Assembly: GCA_030841765.1 (NCBI GenBank)
Contig: JAUUSS010000068.1
Span: forward strand, 1-12,738
Direction: 5' to 3'
Source of the DNA: Collinsella aerofaciens
GTDB lineage: Bacteria > Actinomycetota > Coriobacteriia > Coriobacteriales > Coriobacteriaceae
Length of the DNA: 12,738 nucleotides
Shown: piece by piece, positions 1-7,243 of the stretch
How the letters are laid out: the number at the start of each line of letters is the position of its first letter
Position numbering within the stretch: the first letter of the stretch is position 1
Position numbers and translations under genes: made by a program
Notes under the pieces: model-generated
Database searches by the model: none
Seen by the model: the letters and a program-made list of their open reading frames with translations, nothing else
What the model was told of the DNA's origin: nothing

Positions 1-18
1 CGTAGCGGGTGGTTTAAA

Positions 19-39
19 GCTGGCCGCTGCGCGGCCAGC
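19..39. other. GC-rich hairpin near the window edge
   Basis: Nine bases (GCTGGCCGC) are followed by a 3-nt loop and their exact reverse complement. Neither side carries a clear T-run, so it is at best a weak terminator of a gene left of the window or a structural element upstream of the next gene. Confidence 0.4.
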
Positions 40-57
40 GGACTAAAGTCTTGAACA

Positions 58-83
58 AAAACGTAAACTATAGTTTACGTTTT
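58..83. promoter_or_regulatory. perfect 26-bp palindrome, probable operator
   Basis: The sequence reads identically on both strands around a TATA centre, with half-sites AAAACGTAAAC and GTTTACGTTTT. It ends 22 bp before the ATG at 106, where a repressor could block transcription or initiation. GTAAAC-N4-GTTTAC is the kind of symmetric site bound by dimeric helix-turn-helix repressors such as TetR-family proteins. The regulator is not in the window, so its identity is inference. A TTGAAC hexamer at 51-56 could be a -35 element, but I see no well-spaced -10 partner. Confidence 0.6.
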
Positions 84-105
84 GCCGAATACACAGGAGT
101 TTTCT

Positions 106-495
106 ATGTCGGGTTCTTGGGTCCGCATGCACCGAACTACGCTTCGCACAAACAGCGCACCGCCCAAGCTCGTCGTCGTTGAAGCTGAATGCCTTTCGCC
201 CGATGAGCGCACAGCATTTGCATTGCTATCAAGTCGCGTCGCCGCCGTTCTGGTCCCTTGCCCGGCGCAAGGTGAACTTGCCATCCAATGCCAAACGCAT
301 AGCTGCTCGCTCAATCAGGCTACCGTAATCGCAACCAGCCAACGCGGCCTGCCCCTTCTCCTGGAAGCCGGTATCGCGCTCACCCTTCGCGGCGCCGGAT
401 ACGAAAACGAGGCCGCCGCCGACATGGTCTTTAAACCACGATCGAGCGGCGGCCTCGCAGCAGCCATTGAATATATGTGCAGGCTCGTTGCCTAA
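106..495 (+). CDS. small protein of unknown function; weak resemblance to the C-terminal end of HAD-IIB (Cof-type) phosphatases
   Basis: A 129-residue protein starting at ATG 106, preceded by CAGGAG six bases upstream. A TTG at 82 would lengthen it but lies inside the palindrome and has no ribosome binding site. I do not recognise the family with confidence. Residues 71-125 run strand (ATVIATS), helix (LPLLLEAG), strand (IALTLRGAG), then AAADMVFKPRSSGGLAAAIEY. This resembles the end of Cof-type HAD phosphatases, where a GDxxND loop precedes an AG..VAMGNA segment and a conserved AAD.V...GGVA.A.E stretch. The acidic GDxxND loop is replaced by TSQRGL and there is no N-terminal DxD, so catalysis would not be expected. 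It has no signal peptide or membrane segment. It is convergent with the next gene, only 9 bp away, and probably controlled through the palindrome upstream. Confidence 0.6.
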   Translation: MSGSWVRMHRTTLRTNSAPPKLVVVEAECLSPDERTAFALLSSRVAAVLVPCPAQGELAIQCQTHSCSLNQATVIATSQRGLPLLLEAGIALTLRGAGYENEAAADMVFKPRSSGGLAAAIEYMCRLVA

Positions 496-504
496 AGGCG
501 CAAG

Positions 505-888
505 CTAAAAGCCTAGGCCAAAGCCCGTTCCGGTAATCGCCGAGTACATAAAGTAAACGTTAACCACGTTGAGGAACACACCCGTGATGCAACCGTTGCG
601 CAGGTAGCGTTCGCACACGATACGCGCCATGGCGGCGGAGTCATCATTGTTTTTAGCCTGGCGTCCTGCCGTAAAGTACGTCGCCACGCTCAGCAGCAGG
701 TTGAGCACCGGCAGTGCCAGCAACTCGTAGCTCTTGCCCCAGCGCGTCGCCTCGCCGGCGGCATTAAACTTTGTTGCCACCTCGGGACCAATGTTGGGGA
801 TAACACACGCTGCGACCACCAGCGGAATCACCGCAAGCACGAGCAGCGCAATACCCATGTAGCCGGCTTTTTTGCCATATTTAAACAT
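505..888 (-). CDS. DUF1648-type small membrane protein
   Basis: A 127-residue protein with three predicted membrane segments at about residues 10-30, 54-74 and 99-120. The motif after the first segment (residues 31-61) has IPNIGPEVATKFNAAGEA then RWG and LLALPVLN. It matches the DUF1648 signature, in which an extracytoplasmic P.H/KFN..G....WG is followed by a P-containing helix. DUF1648 proteins include SdpI-like membrane proteins linked to immunity or signalling, but this one is short and its role cannot be read from sequence. The start follows AAGGA by 8 nt. It begins 11 nt after the ychF stop, so it is probably cotranscribed as the second gene of that unit. No clear intrinsic terminator follows before the convergent gene. 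Confidence 0.75.
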   Translation of the reverse strand: MFKYGKKAGYMGIALLVLAVIPLVVAACVIPNIGPEVATKFNAAGEATRWGKSYELLALPVLNLLLSVATYFTAGRQAKNNDDSAAMARIVCERYLRNGCITGVFLNVVNVYFMYSAITGTGFGLGF

Positions 889-899
889 GTGCGTCGTCC

Positions 900-1976
900 T
901 TATACGTTAAAGCGGAAGTGCACGACGTCGCCATCGGCCATGACATAGTCCTTGCCCTCAATACGCAGCTTGCCGGCGGCCTTGGCACCCTGCTCGCCGC
1001 CGAGCTCGATGTAGTCGTCATAGCCAATGACCTCGGCCTTAATAAAGCCGCGCTCAAAGTCGGTGTGGATGACACCGGCAGCCTGCGGGGCGGTCGCACC
1101 CTGACGTACCGTCCAAGCCTTGACCTCCATCTCGCCGGCCGTAAAGAACGACTGCAGGCCGAGCAGCTTGTAAGCGGCCTGCGCGAGCACGTCCAGACCG
1201 GGCTGCTCCAGGCCTAAGCTCTCCAGGTAGTCGGCCGCATCCTCGGGATCGAGCTCGGAAAGCTCGGCCTCGATCTTGGCGCAAATCGGCAGCGGCTTGA
1301 CGCCATCGATGGGCGCCAGATCGTCGTTAAGCATATCCTCGTCCACGTTGGCCACATACAGGATGGGCTTCATGGTGAGCAGGAACAGGCCCTTGGCGGC
1401 GGCGCGCTCCTCATCGGTCATCTCCATGGACGCGGCACGCTTACCCTCGTTGAGCCAGGCGAGCAGGCGCTTGGCGACCTCGAACTTGGGCATGAGCTCC
1501 TTGTCGCGCTTGGCCTCCTTCTCGAGCTTAGGCAGCTGCTTCTCGAGCGTGCCCATGTCGGCCAGGATGAGCTCGGTCATGATGGTGTCGGCATCGCCGG
1601 CGGGATCGACGAACTCGCCCGTGCGGCCCACCTCACGCATGACGTTGGGATCCTTAAAGTAGCGCACGACCTCGCAGATGGCGTCGGTCTCGCGAATGTT
1701 GGCCAGGAACTGGTTGCCCAAGCCCTCGCCCTCGTTGGCGCCCTTCACCAGACCTGCGATGTCGACGAACTCGACCGTCGCCGGCACAATGCGACCCGGG
1801 TTAACGATGTCGGCGAGCTTTTGCAGGCGGCTATCGGGCACGTCGACGATACCCACGTTGGGGTCGATCGTGGCGAACGGATAGTTGGCGGCAAGGCCGG
1901 TCTTTTTGGTAAGCGCGGTGAACAGCGTCGACTTGCCTACGTTGGGCAGGCCCACGATACCGATGGAAAGGGACAC
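900..1976 (-). CDS. ychF: redox-regulated ATPase/GTPase YchF (Obg family)
   Basis: YchF is a near-universal cytoplasmic P-loop NTPase that associates with ribosomes, hydrolyses ATP rather than GTP, and is a negative regulator of the oxidative stress response in E. coli. The P-loop GLPNVGKS is at residues 9-16, the G3 motif DIAGL at 72-76, and the G4 position reads NVDE (210-213) instead of NKxD, the change linked to ATP preference. A TGS domain fills about 275-356. I chose the GTG at 1976 because AAAGGAG sits five bases upstream and the 358-residue product then begins VSLSIGIVGLPN, as in other YchF proteins of about 360 residues. The in-frame ATG at 2012 would add 12 residues that overlap the ribosome binding site. 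It leads a likely two-gene unit with the DUF1648 gene. Confidence 0.96.
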   Translation of the reverse strand: MSLSIGIVGLPNVGKSTLFTALTKKTGLAANYPFATIDPNVGIVDVPDSRLQKLADIVNPGRIVPATVEFVDIAGLVKGANEGEGLGNQFLANIRETDAICEVVRYFKDPNVMREVGRTGEFVDPAGDADTIMTELILADMGTLEKQLPKLEKEAKRDKELMPKFEVAKRLLAWLNEGKRAASMEMTDEERAAAKGLFLLTMKPILYVANVDEDMLNDDLAPIDGVKPLPICAKIEAELSELDPEDAADYLESLGLEQPGLDVLAQAAYKLLGLQSFFTAGEMEVKAWTVRQGATAPQAAGVIHTDFERGFIKAEVIGYDDYIELGGEQGAKAAGKLRIEGKDYVMADGDVVHFRFNV

Positions 1977-2013
1977 GACAGCTCCTTTTGGTACAAGCAT
2001 TTCAAACTGCATA

Positions 2014-2043
2014 AGTATAGCGCCGCCGCAGCATCTGGGCTAA
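2014..2043 (-). promoter_or_regulatory. candidate ychF promoter
   Basis: On the minus strand a -10 TATACT (2019-2014) lies 18 bp after a weak -35 TTAGCC (2043-2038). Transcription would start near 2007 and give a leader of about 30 nt before the GTG start. The -10 is good but the -35 matches at only three of six positions. Confidence 0.45.
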
Positions 2044-2090
2044 CCCGGACGCCACGGCGGCACGAATGAAGCAGAGATAGGGGTCGCTGA

Positions 2091-3344
2091 CTAGTCCGCG
2101 AGCTTCTCCACCTGGTCGAGCATCTTATCGAGCTTGGCCTTTGCCTCGGCCTTGACCTTCTGGGCTTCTTCGTGGGCTTTCGCCTTCTGGGCGGCCTTTT
2201 CCTCGGCTTCGGGATCGACGACGACCAGATTGGACGCGTCGTGCTCAACCAACTTGAGCGCATGCTCAGGGCACACCTTGACGCAGGCACCGCAGCCCAA
2301 GCAATACGTGGACTCCAGTGCAAAGCGGCCGCTTCCCACCAGATCGCAGGCGAACGTGGGGCACACATTGACGCACTCGCCGCACGACGTGCACTTGTCA
2401 AAATCGCACTCCGGCGTGCTCACCTGCATGTTCTGGGCAAGCTCGGGATGGTTTTGCAGCGTCGAGAGCACCAGCTGTCGCCCGTGCGTAAGCGTACGGC
2501 GACGTTTGGCCGTCGTGGTGCCGCACATGGTATTGAGCGTGCGCTCCAGCTGGGTAATCTGGTGGCGGTGGGCTTTGAGCTTCTGCGTCACCGAGGCCAG
2601 CGCCGCCGTTGCCGGGTTGAGCTTGGTCACGGTAAGGCCCGTGGTGCGGGCAATCTTATCCATGTACTCCTTGCGCTCGTACTCGCGGCGCTTATGACAT
2701 TTGAGGTTCTTTGGGTCGACCTCCAGGCCCATGCCCGTACCGGCCCACTCCTCGGCGGTAGCGATGGCCTCGCCCAGAATGTCCTCACCGCCGGTGTTGC
2801 GGCATTTATCGCACACGCCCAACGGCAGGTACACACTCACGTTGGGATAGTCCGCCAGTACCGAGAACCAGGTCTCGGCCGTAATATCGCCCACGCAGGC
2901 AACGACGACCTCGTTCTCGCGCGGCATGCGCTTAAGGGCGCGCGTGCAGGTGACGTAGGCGGTCTCGTGGCTCGTAGCTGCCGAGACAATGTCGTCATAC
3001 AGGTTTTTGGGCGCCAAGCGCGGCGAGATGATCGCCTCGGTCGGACAGGCAGCGGCGCACAGGCCGCACTTGCGACAGGAGTCGAGGATCTCGATAGCGT
3101 CTTCCTCGACCTCGATAGCGTTGACCGGGCACACATCCATGCACGCGGTGCAACCGCTCTTTTCGTTTTTGCAGGTCAAGCACGGAATGGTATTGCCGCG
3201 CGGACGCTCCTTGTAGTCGGCAGGATTCCACTGGGGCGTCGACGGATCGAGTGCGTCGGTCACACCGCCAAGCGGGTTTTTAAGAAAGTCGAAACCCTTG
3301 CTGATCTCGATAATGTCATCAAACAGATCGTGTTCCTGCGCCAT
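2091..3344 (-). CDS. 4Fe-4S polyferredoxin-like protein with four predicted clusters
   Basis: A 417-residue soluble protein, probably an electron carrier or an electron-transfer subunit. Two bis-[4Fe-4S] ferredoxin modules bracket a central domain. The first has Cys 55, 58, 65, 68, 72 and 90, 93, 96, 100 with CP prolines after 72 and 100. The second has Cys 313, 318, 321, 324, 328 and 348, 351, 354, 358. The middle (about 113-245) carries further cysteines at 133, 150, 178, 181 and 216, including LGVCDKC, which could bind another cluster or metal. A basic stretch (KRRR at 280-283) follows, and the C-terminus (379-415) is a charged Lys/Ala/Glu-rich helix. I chose the ATG at 3344 because AGGGAGG lies just upstream; the ATG at 3374 lacks one. 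There is no signal peptide. No redox partner gene is adjacent, so its partner and reaction are unknown. Confidence 0.85.
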   Translation of the reverse strand: MAQEHDLFDDIIEISKGFDFLKNPLGGVTDALDPSTPQWNPADYKERPRGNTIPCLTCKNEKSGCTACMDVCPVNAIEVEEDAIEILDSCRKCGLCAAACPTEAIISPRLAPKNLYDDIVSAATSHETAYVTCTRALKRMPRENEVVVACVGDITAETWFSVLADYPNVSVYLPLGVCDKCRNTGGEDILGEAIATAEEWAGTGMGLEVDPKNLKCHKRREYERKEYMDKIARTTGLTVTKLNPATAALASVTQKLKAHRHQITQLERTLNTMCGTTTAKRRRTLTHGRQLVLSTLQNHPELAQNMQVSTPECDFDKCTSCGECVNVCPTFACDLVGSGRFALESTYCLGCGACVKVCPEHALKLVEHDASNLVVVDPEAEEKAAQKAKAHEEAQKVKAEAKAKLDKMLDQVEKLAD

Positions 3345-3495
3345 GCGCGGCCCCTCCCTGAGCAGTGCAAACAAGCAAGAGATAATGATACGCCATCGGC
3401 CCGTGCCTCGAGCAAATTACACGCGGAGCACCTTTGGGACAAATAGCCTATGGCCTATCGCCGCCTCGATTGCACAAGGTCAATCAAGCGCCAAA

Positions 3496-4563
3496 CTATG
3501 CCTCGCACATGAGCTGCACGAGCTTTTGTTTGGTCACCTTGGCCTGCTCGTTGGCTATGTTACGCTCGTTTCTAAAGACCGCATTTGCAACACCCTGCAG
3601 GTCGGCATCGGAAATCTCGCCAAGGCCCCGCTCCTCGAGCGTCGTCGGCAGACCGACGCGCTGACAAAACTCGAGCACCTGTTCAAGCTCGGGCGCACGC
3701 TCCAGACGAAGCTGGACCACCAGACCAAACGCCACGGCCTCGCCGTGCATAGCCTTGCACTCGGGCAGAATCGTCAGGCCGTTGGCGATGGCATGCGCCA
3801 ACGCCAAGCCACCGCTCTCAAAGCCAACGCCCGAAAGCAGAATATTGCACTCGATCAGGCGCTCAACCGCCGGCGATATACGGCCCTTTTTGAGATCGCG
3901 CTTGGCAGCGACGCCGCACTCCATGAGCGTGTCATAGCAGGCACGGGCCGTAACCAAGGCCAAGTGTCCCGGCGCGCCACCGTGCTCGTTAGCGCCGTGC
4001 GCCGCGGCACACGAACGCGCCTCGAAGTACGTTGCCAGTGCGTCGCCCATACCAGCGACCGTCATCCGCAGTGGTGCTGCCGCAACCACGTTGGTATCAA
4101 CCACGACCAGATCGGGATTTTTGTCGAGTATCAAGTAGCGGTCGAACGACCCATCCTCGTGATACAGCACCGAAATCGCACTGCACGGGCCGTCCATCGA
4201 AGCCGCCGTGGGGCATACACACAACGGCAACTCGGCATAAAACGCTACCGCCTTGGCGATATCGAGCATCTTGCCGCCGCCAATACCCACCACCATGTCG
4301 CAATACTCGGCCCGGGCTTCCTTGGCCATTCCGACAACGGCCTCTTCCGTACACGGATCGTTATAAATCTTAAAGAACGGCTCGCTTAGATCTTCGTCCA
4401 GAAATCCATCGACGATCTGCCTGCACAGCCGATCCTCGGTGCCCTGGTCAAACAAGACATAGGCAGCGCAGCCCAACCATGACAAATACCTGCCTTGACG
4501 CGAAAGTTCGCCCGGCCCCTGAACATACCGGCCGGGACCGCCATAAACCATAGGAAGCGCCAT
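3496..4563 (-). CDS. iron/zinc-family (group III) dehydrogenase, diverged GldA-like paralogue
   Basis: A 355-residue NAD(P)-dependent polyol or alcohol dehydrogenase of the GldA branch. The nucleotide-binding GIGGGK is at residues 93-98, and the predicted zinc ligands are intact: Asp174 (GMGDALATYFEA), His257 (LALAHAI) and His273 (MHGEAVAFG). The substrate loop differs from GldA: the usual ASTDAPCSALSV reads ASMDGPCSAISV (Asp124 kept), and one residue is missing just before the HGE histidine. The C-terminal tail ends in NEQAKVTKQKLVQLMCEA and lacks the MPF.VTPE..ANAI segment of its neighbour. These changes suggest a different substrate, though activity looks possible. The ribosome binding site before ATG 4563 is modest (AAGGGCGG). 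It lies 112 bp downstream of gldA, behind a terminator, so it is probably expressed partly by read-through or from its own promoter. Confidence 0.88.
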   Translation of the reverse strand: MALPMVYGGPGRYVQGPGELSRQGRYLSWLGCAAYVLFDQGTEDRLCRQIVDGFLDEDLSEPFFKIYNDPCTEEAVVGMAKEARAEYCDMVVGIGGGKMLDIAKAVAFYAELPLCVCPTAASMDGPCSAISVLYHEDGSFDRYLILDKNPDLVVVDTNVVAAAPLRMTVAGMGDALATYFEARSCAAAHGANEHGGAPGHLALVTARACYDTLMECGVAAKRDLKKGRISPAVERLIECNILLSGVGFESGGLALAHAIANGLTILPECKAMHGEAVAFGLVVQLRLERAPELEQVLEFCQRVGLPTTLEERGLGEISDADLQGVANAVFRNERNIANEQAKVTKQKLVQLMCEA

Positions 4564-4594
4564 ACGAGAATCCGCCCTTCATCAAACAACGATT

Positions 4595-4623
4595 GGTGCA
4601 AAGTAACCTGACCCCTTTGCACC
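4595..4623. repeat. short hairpin repeat, copy 1 (CCTGnCCCCTTTG type)
   Basis: The arms GGTGCAAAG (4595-4603) and CTTTGCACC (4615-4623) are perfectly complementary around an 11-nt loop. The loop plus right arm reads CCTGACCCCTTTG. The terminator hairpin at 11933-11969, read on the minus strand, has the matching CCTGTCCCCTTTG, so the two appear to belong to one repeat family. Confidence 0.6.
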
Positions 4624-4630
4624 ATAGCAA

Positions 4631-4663
4631 AAGGGGCAAAGCCATCTGTTGGCTTTGCCCCTT
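4631..4663 (-). terminator. intrinsic terminator after gldA
   Basis: A 13-bp perfect stem (AAGGGGCAAAGCC with its complement) has a 7-nt loop and, on the minus strand, ends in a TTTT run followed by GCTAT. It begins 13 bp after the gldA stop. The plus-strand side has no T-run, so it acts in the minus direction. Confidence 0.85.
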
Positions 4664-4675
4664 CCTTAGCTTGAT

Positions 4676-5776
4676 TTACTCATCCATGAGATAGTAGTGG
4701 CCCAGCGCGTCGGCACCCAGGATGGCGTTTGCGACCATCTCGGGCGTCACCTCAAACGGCATGTTGCACATGGTGTCCTCGGGCGCGCACGCGGCCTCGG
4801 CAACAATCATGGCCTGCTCGCGCGTAAGCTCGGCAACGCCAAGTTCCTTCATCGTGACCGGTAGGCCCAGCTCAATGCAGAAGCCCAAGACTTCCTCGAG
4901 TTTCTCAGTCGGAGCATCTTCGAGTACCAGCTGGACGATAGTGCCAAAGGCGACCTTCTCGCCGTGATACATGCCGTGGCACTCGGGCAGCATCGTCAGG
5001 CCATTGTGGATGGCATGAGCAGCAGCAAGGCCCGAGCTCTCAAAGCCAATGCCCGAAAGCAGCGTATTGGCCTCGATGATGTGCTCGACGGCAGGCGTGA
5101 GCGCACCCTTCTCCAGCGCGACCTTGGCCTTGACGCCATCGGCCATAAGCGTCTCGTAGCAGAGCTTGGCGAGCGCCAGGCCGGCCATTCCGCCCTTGCC
5201 GCCGGCGCAAGTGCCACCGTCGGCATCGTGCGTCGCCTGGGCCTCAAAGTAGGTTGCGAGCGCATCGCCCATACCGGAAACCGTCAGGCGCACCGGGCTC
5301 GCCGCGATAACCGTCGTATCCATCAGGACAATGTTGGGGTTTGCCTTAAGGAACAGGTACTTATCGAACTGGCCGTCGTCGGTGTAGAGCACCGAAAGTG
5401 CCGAGCACGGCGCATCGGTCGAGGCGATGGTGGGGCAAATGATAACCGGGGACTCCAGGTAGTAGGCAACGGCCTTGGCGGTGTCGAGGATCTTGCCGCC
5501 ACCGACGCCGACGATGATGTCGCAACCGTTGTCGCGAGCGAGCGCAACCAGGCGATCGACCTCGCCCTTGGAGCACTCGCCGTTAAAGTCCTCAAACAGC
5601 AGCTCGGCCTTAGCCTCGGCAAAGCCGCCCTCGATCTTGGCACCGACGCGCTTCTTGCCCGAAGGCGTCACGATGACGAGGGCCTTAGCGCCGAGCGGCT
5701 CGACATAGGAGCCGAGCTTGGCAAGCTCGTCCGGACCCTGGATGTACTTGCTAGGGCTATTGAAAATTGCAGCCAT
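4676..5776 (-). CDS. gldA: glycerol dehydrogenase, GldA type
   Basis: GldA oxidises glycerol to dihydroxyacetone with NAD+ in the cytoplasm. It also acts on 1,2-diols and can run in reverse to consume reducing equivalents. The 366-residue length fits the family. The NAD-binding GVGGGK is at residues 90-95, the substrate loop ASTDAPCSALSV contains Asp121, and the zinc ligands are Asp171, His254 and His271 (MYHGEKVAFG), at positions very close to those known in the Bacillus enzyme. The protein is canonical throughout, including the C-terminal MPFEVTPEMVANAI. The ATG at 5776 has only a weak GGGA upstream, but the protein begins as its relatives do. It has a terminator on each side (5807-5838 upstream, 4631-4663 downstream), pointing to its own transcript. 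No DHA kinase is in the window. Confidence 0.93.
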   Translation of the reverse strand: MAAIFNSPSKYIQGPDELAKLGSYVEPLGAKALVIVTPSGKKRVGAKIEGGFAEAKAELLFEDFNGECSKGEVDRLVALARDNGCDIIVGVGGGKILDTAKAVAYYLESPVIICPTIASTDAPCSALSVLYTDDGQFDKYLFLKANPNIVLMDTTVIAASPVRLTVSGMGDALATYFEAQATHDADGGTCAGGKGGMAGLALAKLCYETLMADGVKAKVALEKGALTPAVEHIIEANTLLSGIGFESSGLAAAHAIHNGLTMLPECHGMYHGEKVAFGTIVQLVLEDAPTEKLEEVLGFCIELGLPVTMKELGVAELTREQAMIVAEAACAPEDTMCNMPFEVTPEMVANAILGADALGHYYLMDE

Positions 5777-5806
5777 AACTATCCCATTCTCTAAAAGAAA
5801 AAAGAA

Positions 5807-5838
5807 AGGGGCTCCGTACAGATACGTGCGGAGCCCCT
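5807..5838 (-). terminator. intrinsic terminator after the iron alcohol dehydrogenase
   Basis: The stem AGGGGCTCCG pairs with CGGAGCCCCT, extended by three inner pairs with one G-U, around a 6-nt loop. On the minus strand it is followed at once by a T-rich run (TTTCTTTTTTCTTTT). It starts 21 bp after the stop codon at 5860. Confidence 0.9.
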
Positions 5839-5859
5839 CGTTACGATAACAAGAGTCGA

Positions 5860-7083
5860 TTAGAAATCGATGTCGGTGTCGTAGTAGCAGGCCTTGAGAA
5901 TCTTCTCGAAGTCGGCAGCCTTGGTCTCACGCGGGTTCTCGGGCGTGCAGGCGTCCTGCTCGGCGTTCGCGGCGATCTCGGGCAGCTTGGCGAGGAACTC
6001 CTCCTCGGAAACCATCTGCGGGTTCTCGGCGTCGACCTTCACGCCACCATTCGCGTAATCCTTGATGGACTGCGGAATGTTGAGCTGGTCGTTGAGGTCG
6101 CGAATCTTCTGGACGAGCGCGGCGATGAGCTCCTCGTTGGTCTCGCCGGGAAGGTGCAGGATCTCCTTGGCCACGTAAGCGTAACGCTCAGCAGCGCGCG
6201 GGTCCTTGGAGTTCCACTGGATGACCTTGCCCAGGTACATAGCGTTGGCAGCACCGTGGATGATGTGGCCGTTCTCGAAGGCCGCACCGGTCTTGTGAGC
6301 CATGGAGTGAACGATGCCGAGCAGGCCCGAGGAGAAGGCGATACCGGCGATGCACTGAGCCTCGTGCATGTGCTGACGGGCCTCATGGTCGCCAGCATAG
6401 GACTTGGGCAGCCACTCGACGATCTCGCGGATGCCGTGCAGGGCGTTGGCATCGGTGAACATAGAGGCGCAGGTGGAAACGTAGGCCTCCATGCAGTGGG
6501 TCAGAGCGTCCATGCCGGTATGAGCGCACAGCTTGGCGGGCATGGTGTAGGTGAGCTCGGGGTCGACGATGGCGACATCAGGGGTGATGTTGAAGTCGGC
6601 CAGCGGGTACTTGATGCCCTTGGCGTAGTCGGTAATGACGGAGAAGGCAGTGACCTCGGTAGCGGTACCGGAGGTAGAGGAGATGGCGCAGAAGTGAGCC
6701 TTCTGACGCAGCTCGGGGAAACTGAACGGCTGGATGATGTTATCGAAGGACTCCTCGGGATACTCGTAGAAGACCCACATGGCCTTAGCGGCATCGATGG
6801 GCGAGCCGCCGCCGATGGCGATAATCCAGTCGGGCTCGAACTCGCGCATGGCCTCGGCGCCCTTCATGACCGTCTCGATGGACGGGTCGGACTCGACGCC
6901 CTCGAACAGCTTGACCTCGAAACCGCCTTCCTTAAGGTCGTTCTCGACGTCCTGCAGGAATCCGCCGCGGCGCATAGAGCTGCCGCCAGAAACGATGATG
7001 GCCTTCTTGCCCTTGAGGTTCTTCACCTCGTGGCGAGCGCCCTCACCAAAGTACAGATCGCGAGGATTGGTAAAACGTCCCAT
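5860..7083 (-). CDS. iron-containing alcohol dehydrogenase
   Basis: A 407-residue group III alcohol dehydrogenase, expected to reduce a short-chain aldehyde or ketone with NAD(P)H during fermentation; the exact substrate cannot be read. The nucleotide-binding GGGSPID is at residues 91-97 and STSGTATEVTAF at 136-147. Metal ligands follow the FucO pattern: Asp192 and His196 (GMDALTH), His259 (GIVHSMAH) and His276 (HGAANA). The loop before the last ligand is three residues longer than in FucO (AAFENGHII), which may shape the pocket. I chose the ATG at 7083, which has AGGAGG six bases upstream and gives the usual MGRFTNPRDLYFGEGA opening; the ATG at 7134 has no such site. Codons are strongly skewed to C- or G-ending forms such as AAG, GAG and GCC, consistent with high expression. 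It has its own terminator and a long leader. Confidence 0.93.
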   Translation of the reverse strand: MGRFTNPRDLYFGEGARHEVKNLKGKKAIIVSGGSSMRRGGFLQDVENDLKEGGFEVKLFEGVESDPSIETVMKGAEAMREFEPDWIIAIGGGSPIDAAKAMWVFYEYPEESFDNIIQPFSFPELRQKAHFCAISSTSGTATEVTAFSVITDYAKGIKYPLADFNITPDVAIVDPELTYTMPAKLCAHTGMDALTHCMEAYVSTCASMFTDANALHGIREIVEWLPKSYAGDHEARQHMHEAQCIAGIAFSSGLLGIVHSMAHKTGAAFENGHIIHGAANAMYLGKVIQWNSKDPRAAERYAYVAKEILHLPGETNEELIAALVQKIRDLNDQLNIPQSIKDYANGGVKVDAENPQMVSEEEFLAKLPEIAANAEQDACTPENPRETKAADFEKILKACYYDTDIDF

Positions 7084-7123
7084 ACTGTGCCTCCTAAACA
7101 AGCCCCTCTTAGACTTGCGTATA

Positions 7124-7150
7124 TAACGGAGCACCCGATTGGCTCCGTTA
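7124..7150. promoter_or_regulatory. inverted repeat in the alcohol dehydrogenase leader
   Basis: TAACGGAGC and GCTCCGTTA form a perfect 9-bp stem around a 9-nt loop, 41 bp before the start codon at 7083. No T-run follows on either strand, so it is more likely an operator or a transcript-stabilising hairpin than a terminator. Confidence 0.45.
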
Positions 7151-7215
7151 GGACCGTTTTGCGCGTTGCCGGCGATGACAATGCGCGATGTCTTAACGCC
7201 TCAACGCTCAGACAA

Positions 7216-7243
7216 ATACTATTTTACCGTTCTGGTTGGTCAG
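7216..7243 (-). promoter_or_regulatory. candidate promoter of the alcohol dehydrogenase
   Basis: On the minus strand CTGACC (7243-7238) and TAGTAT (7221-7216) are 16 bp apart, each matching the consensus at four of six positions. A start near 7209 would give a leader of about 125 nt containing the 7124-7150 hairpin. Confidence 0.3.

Noticed and set aside
2172..3446. 424-codon plus-strand open frame opposite the 4Fe-4S gene
   Set aside because: It is a shadow of GC-rich codon use: there is no ribosome binding site or domain, and the opposite strand has clear ferredoxin motifs.
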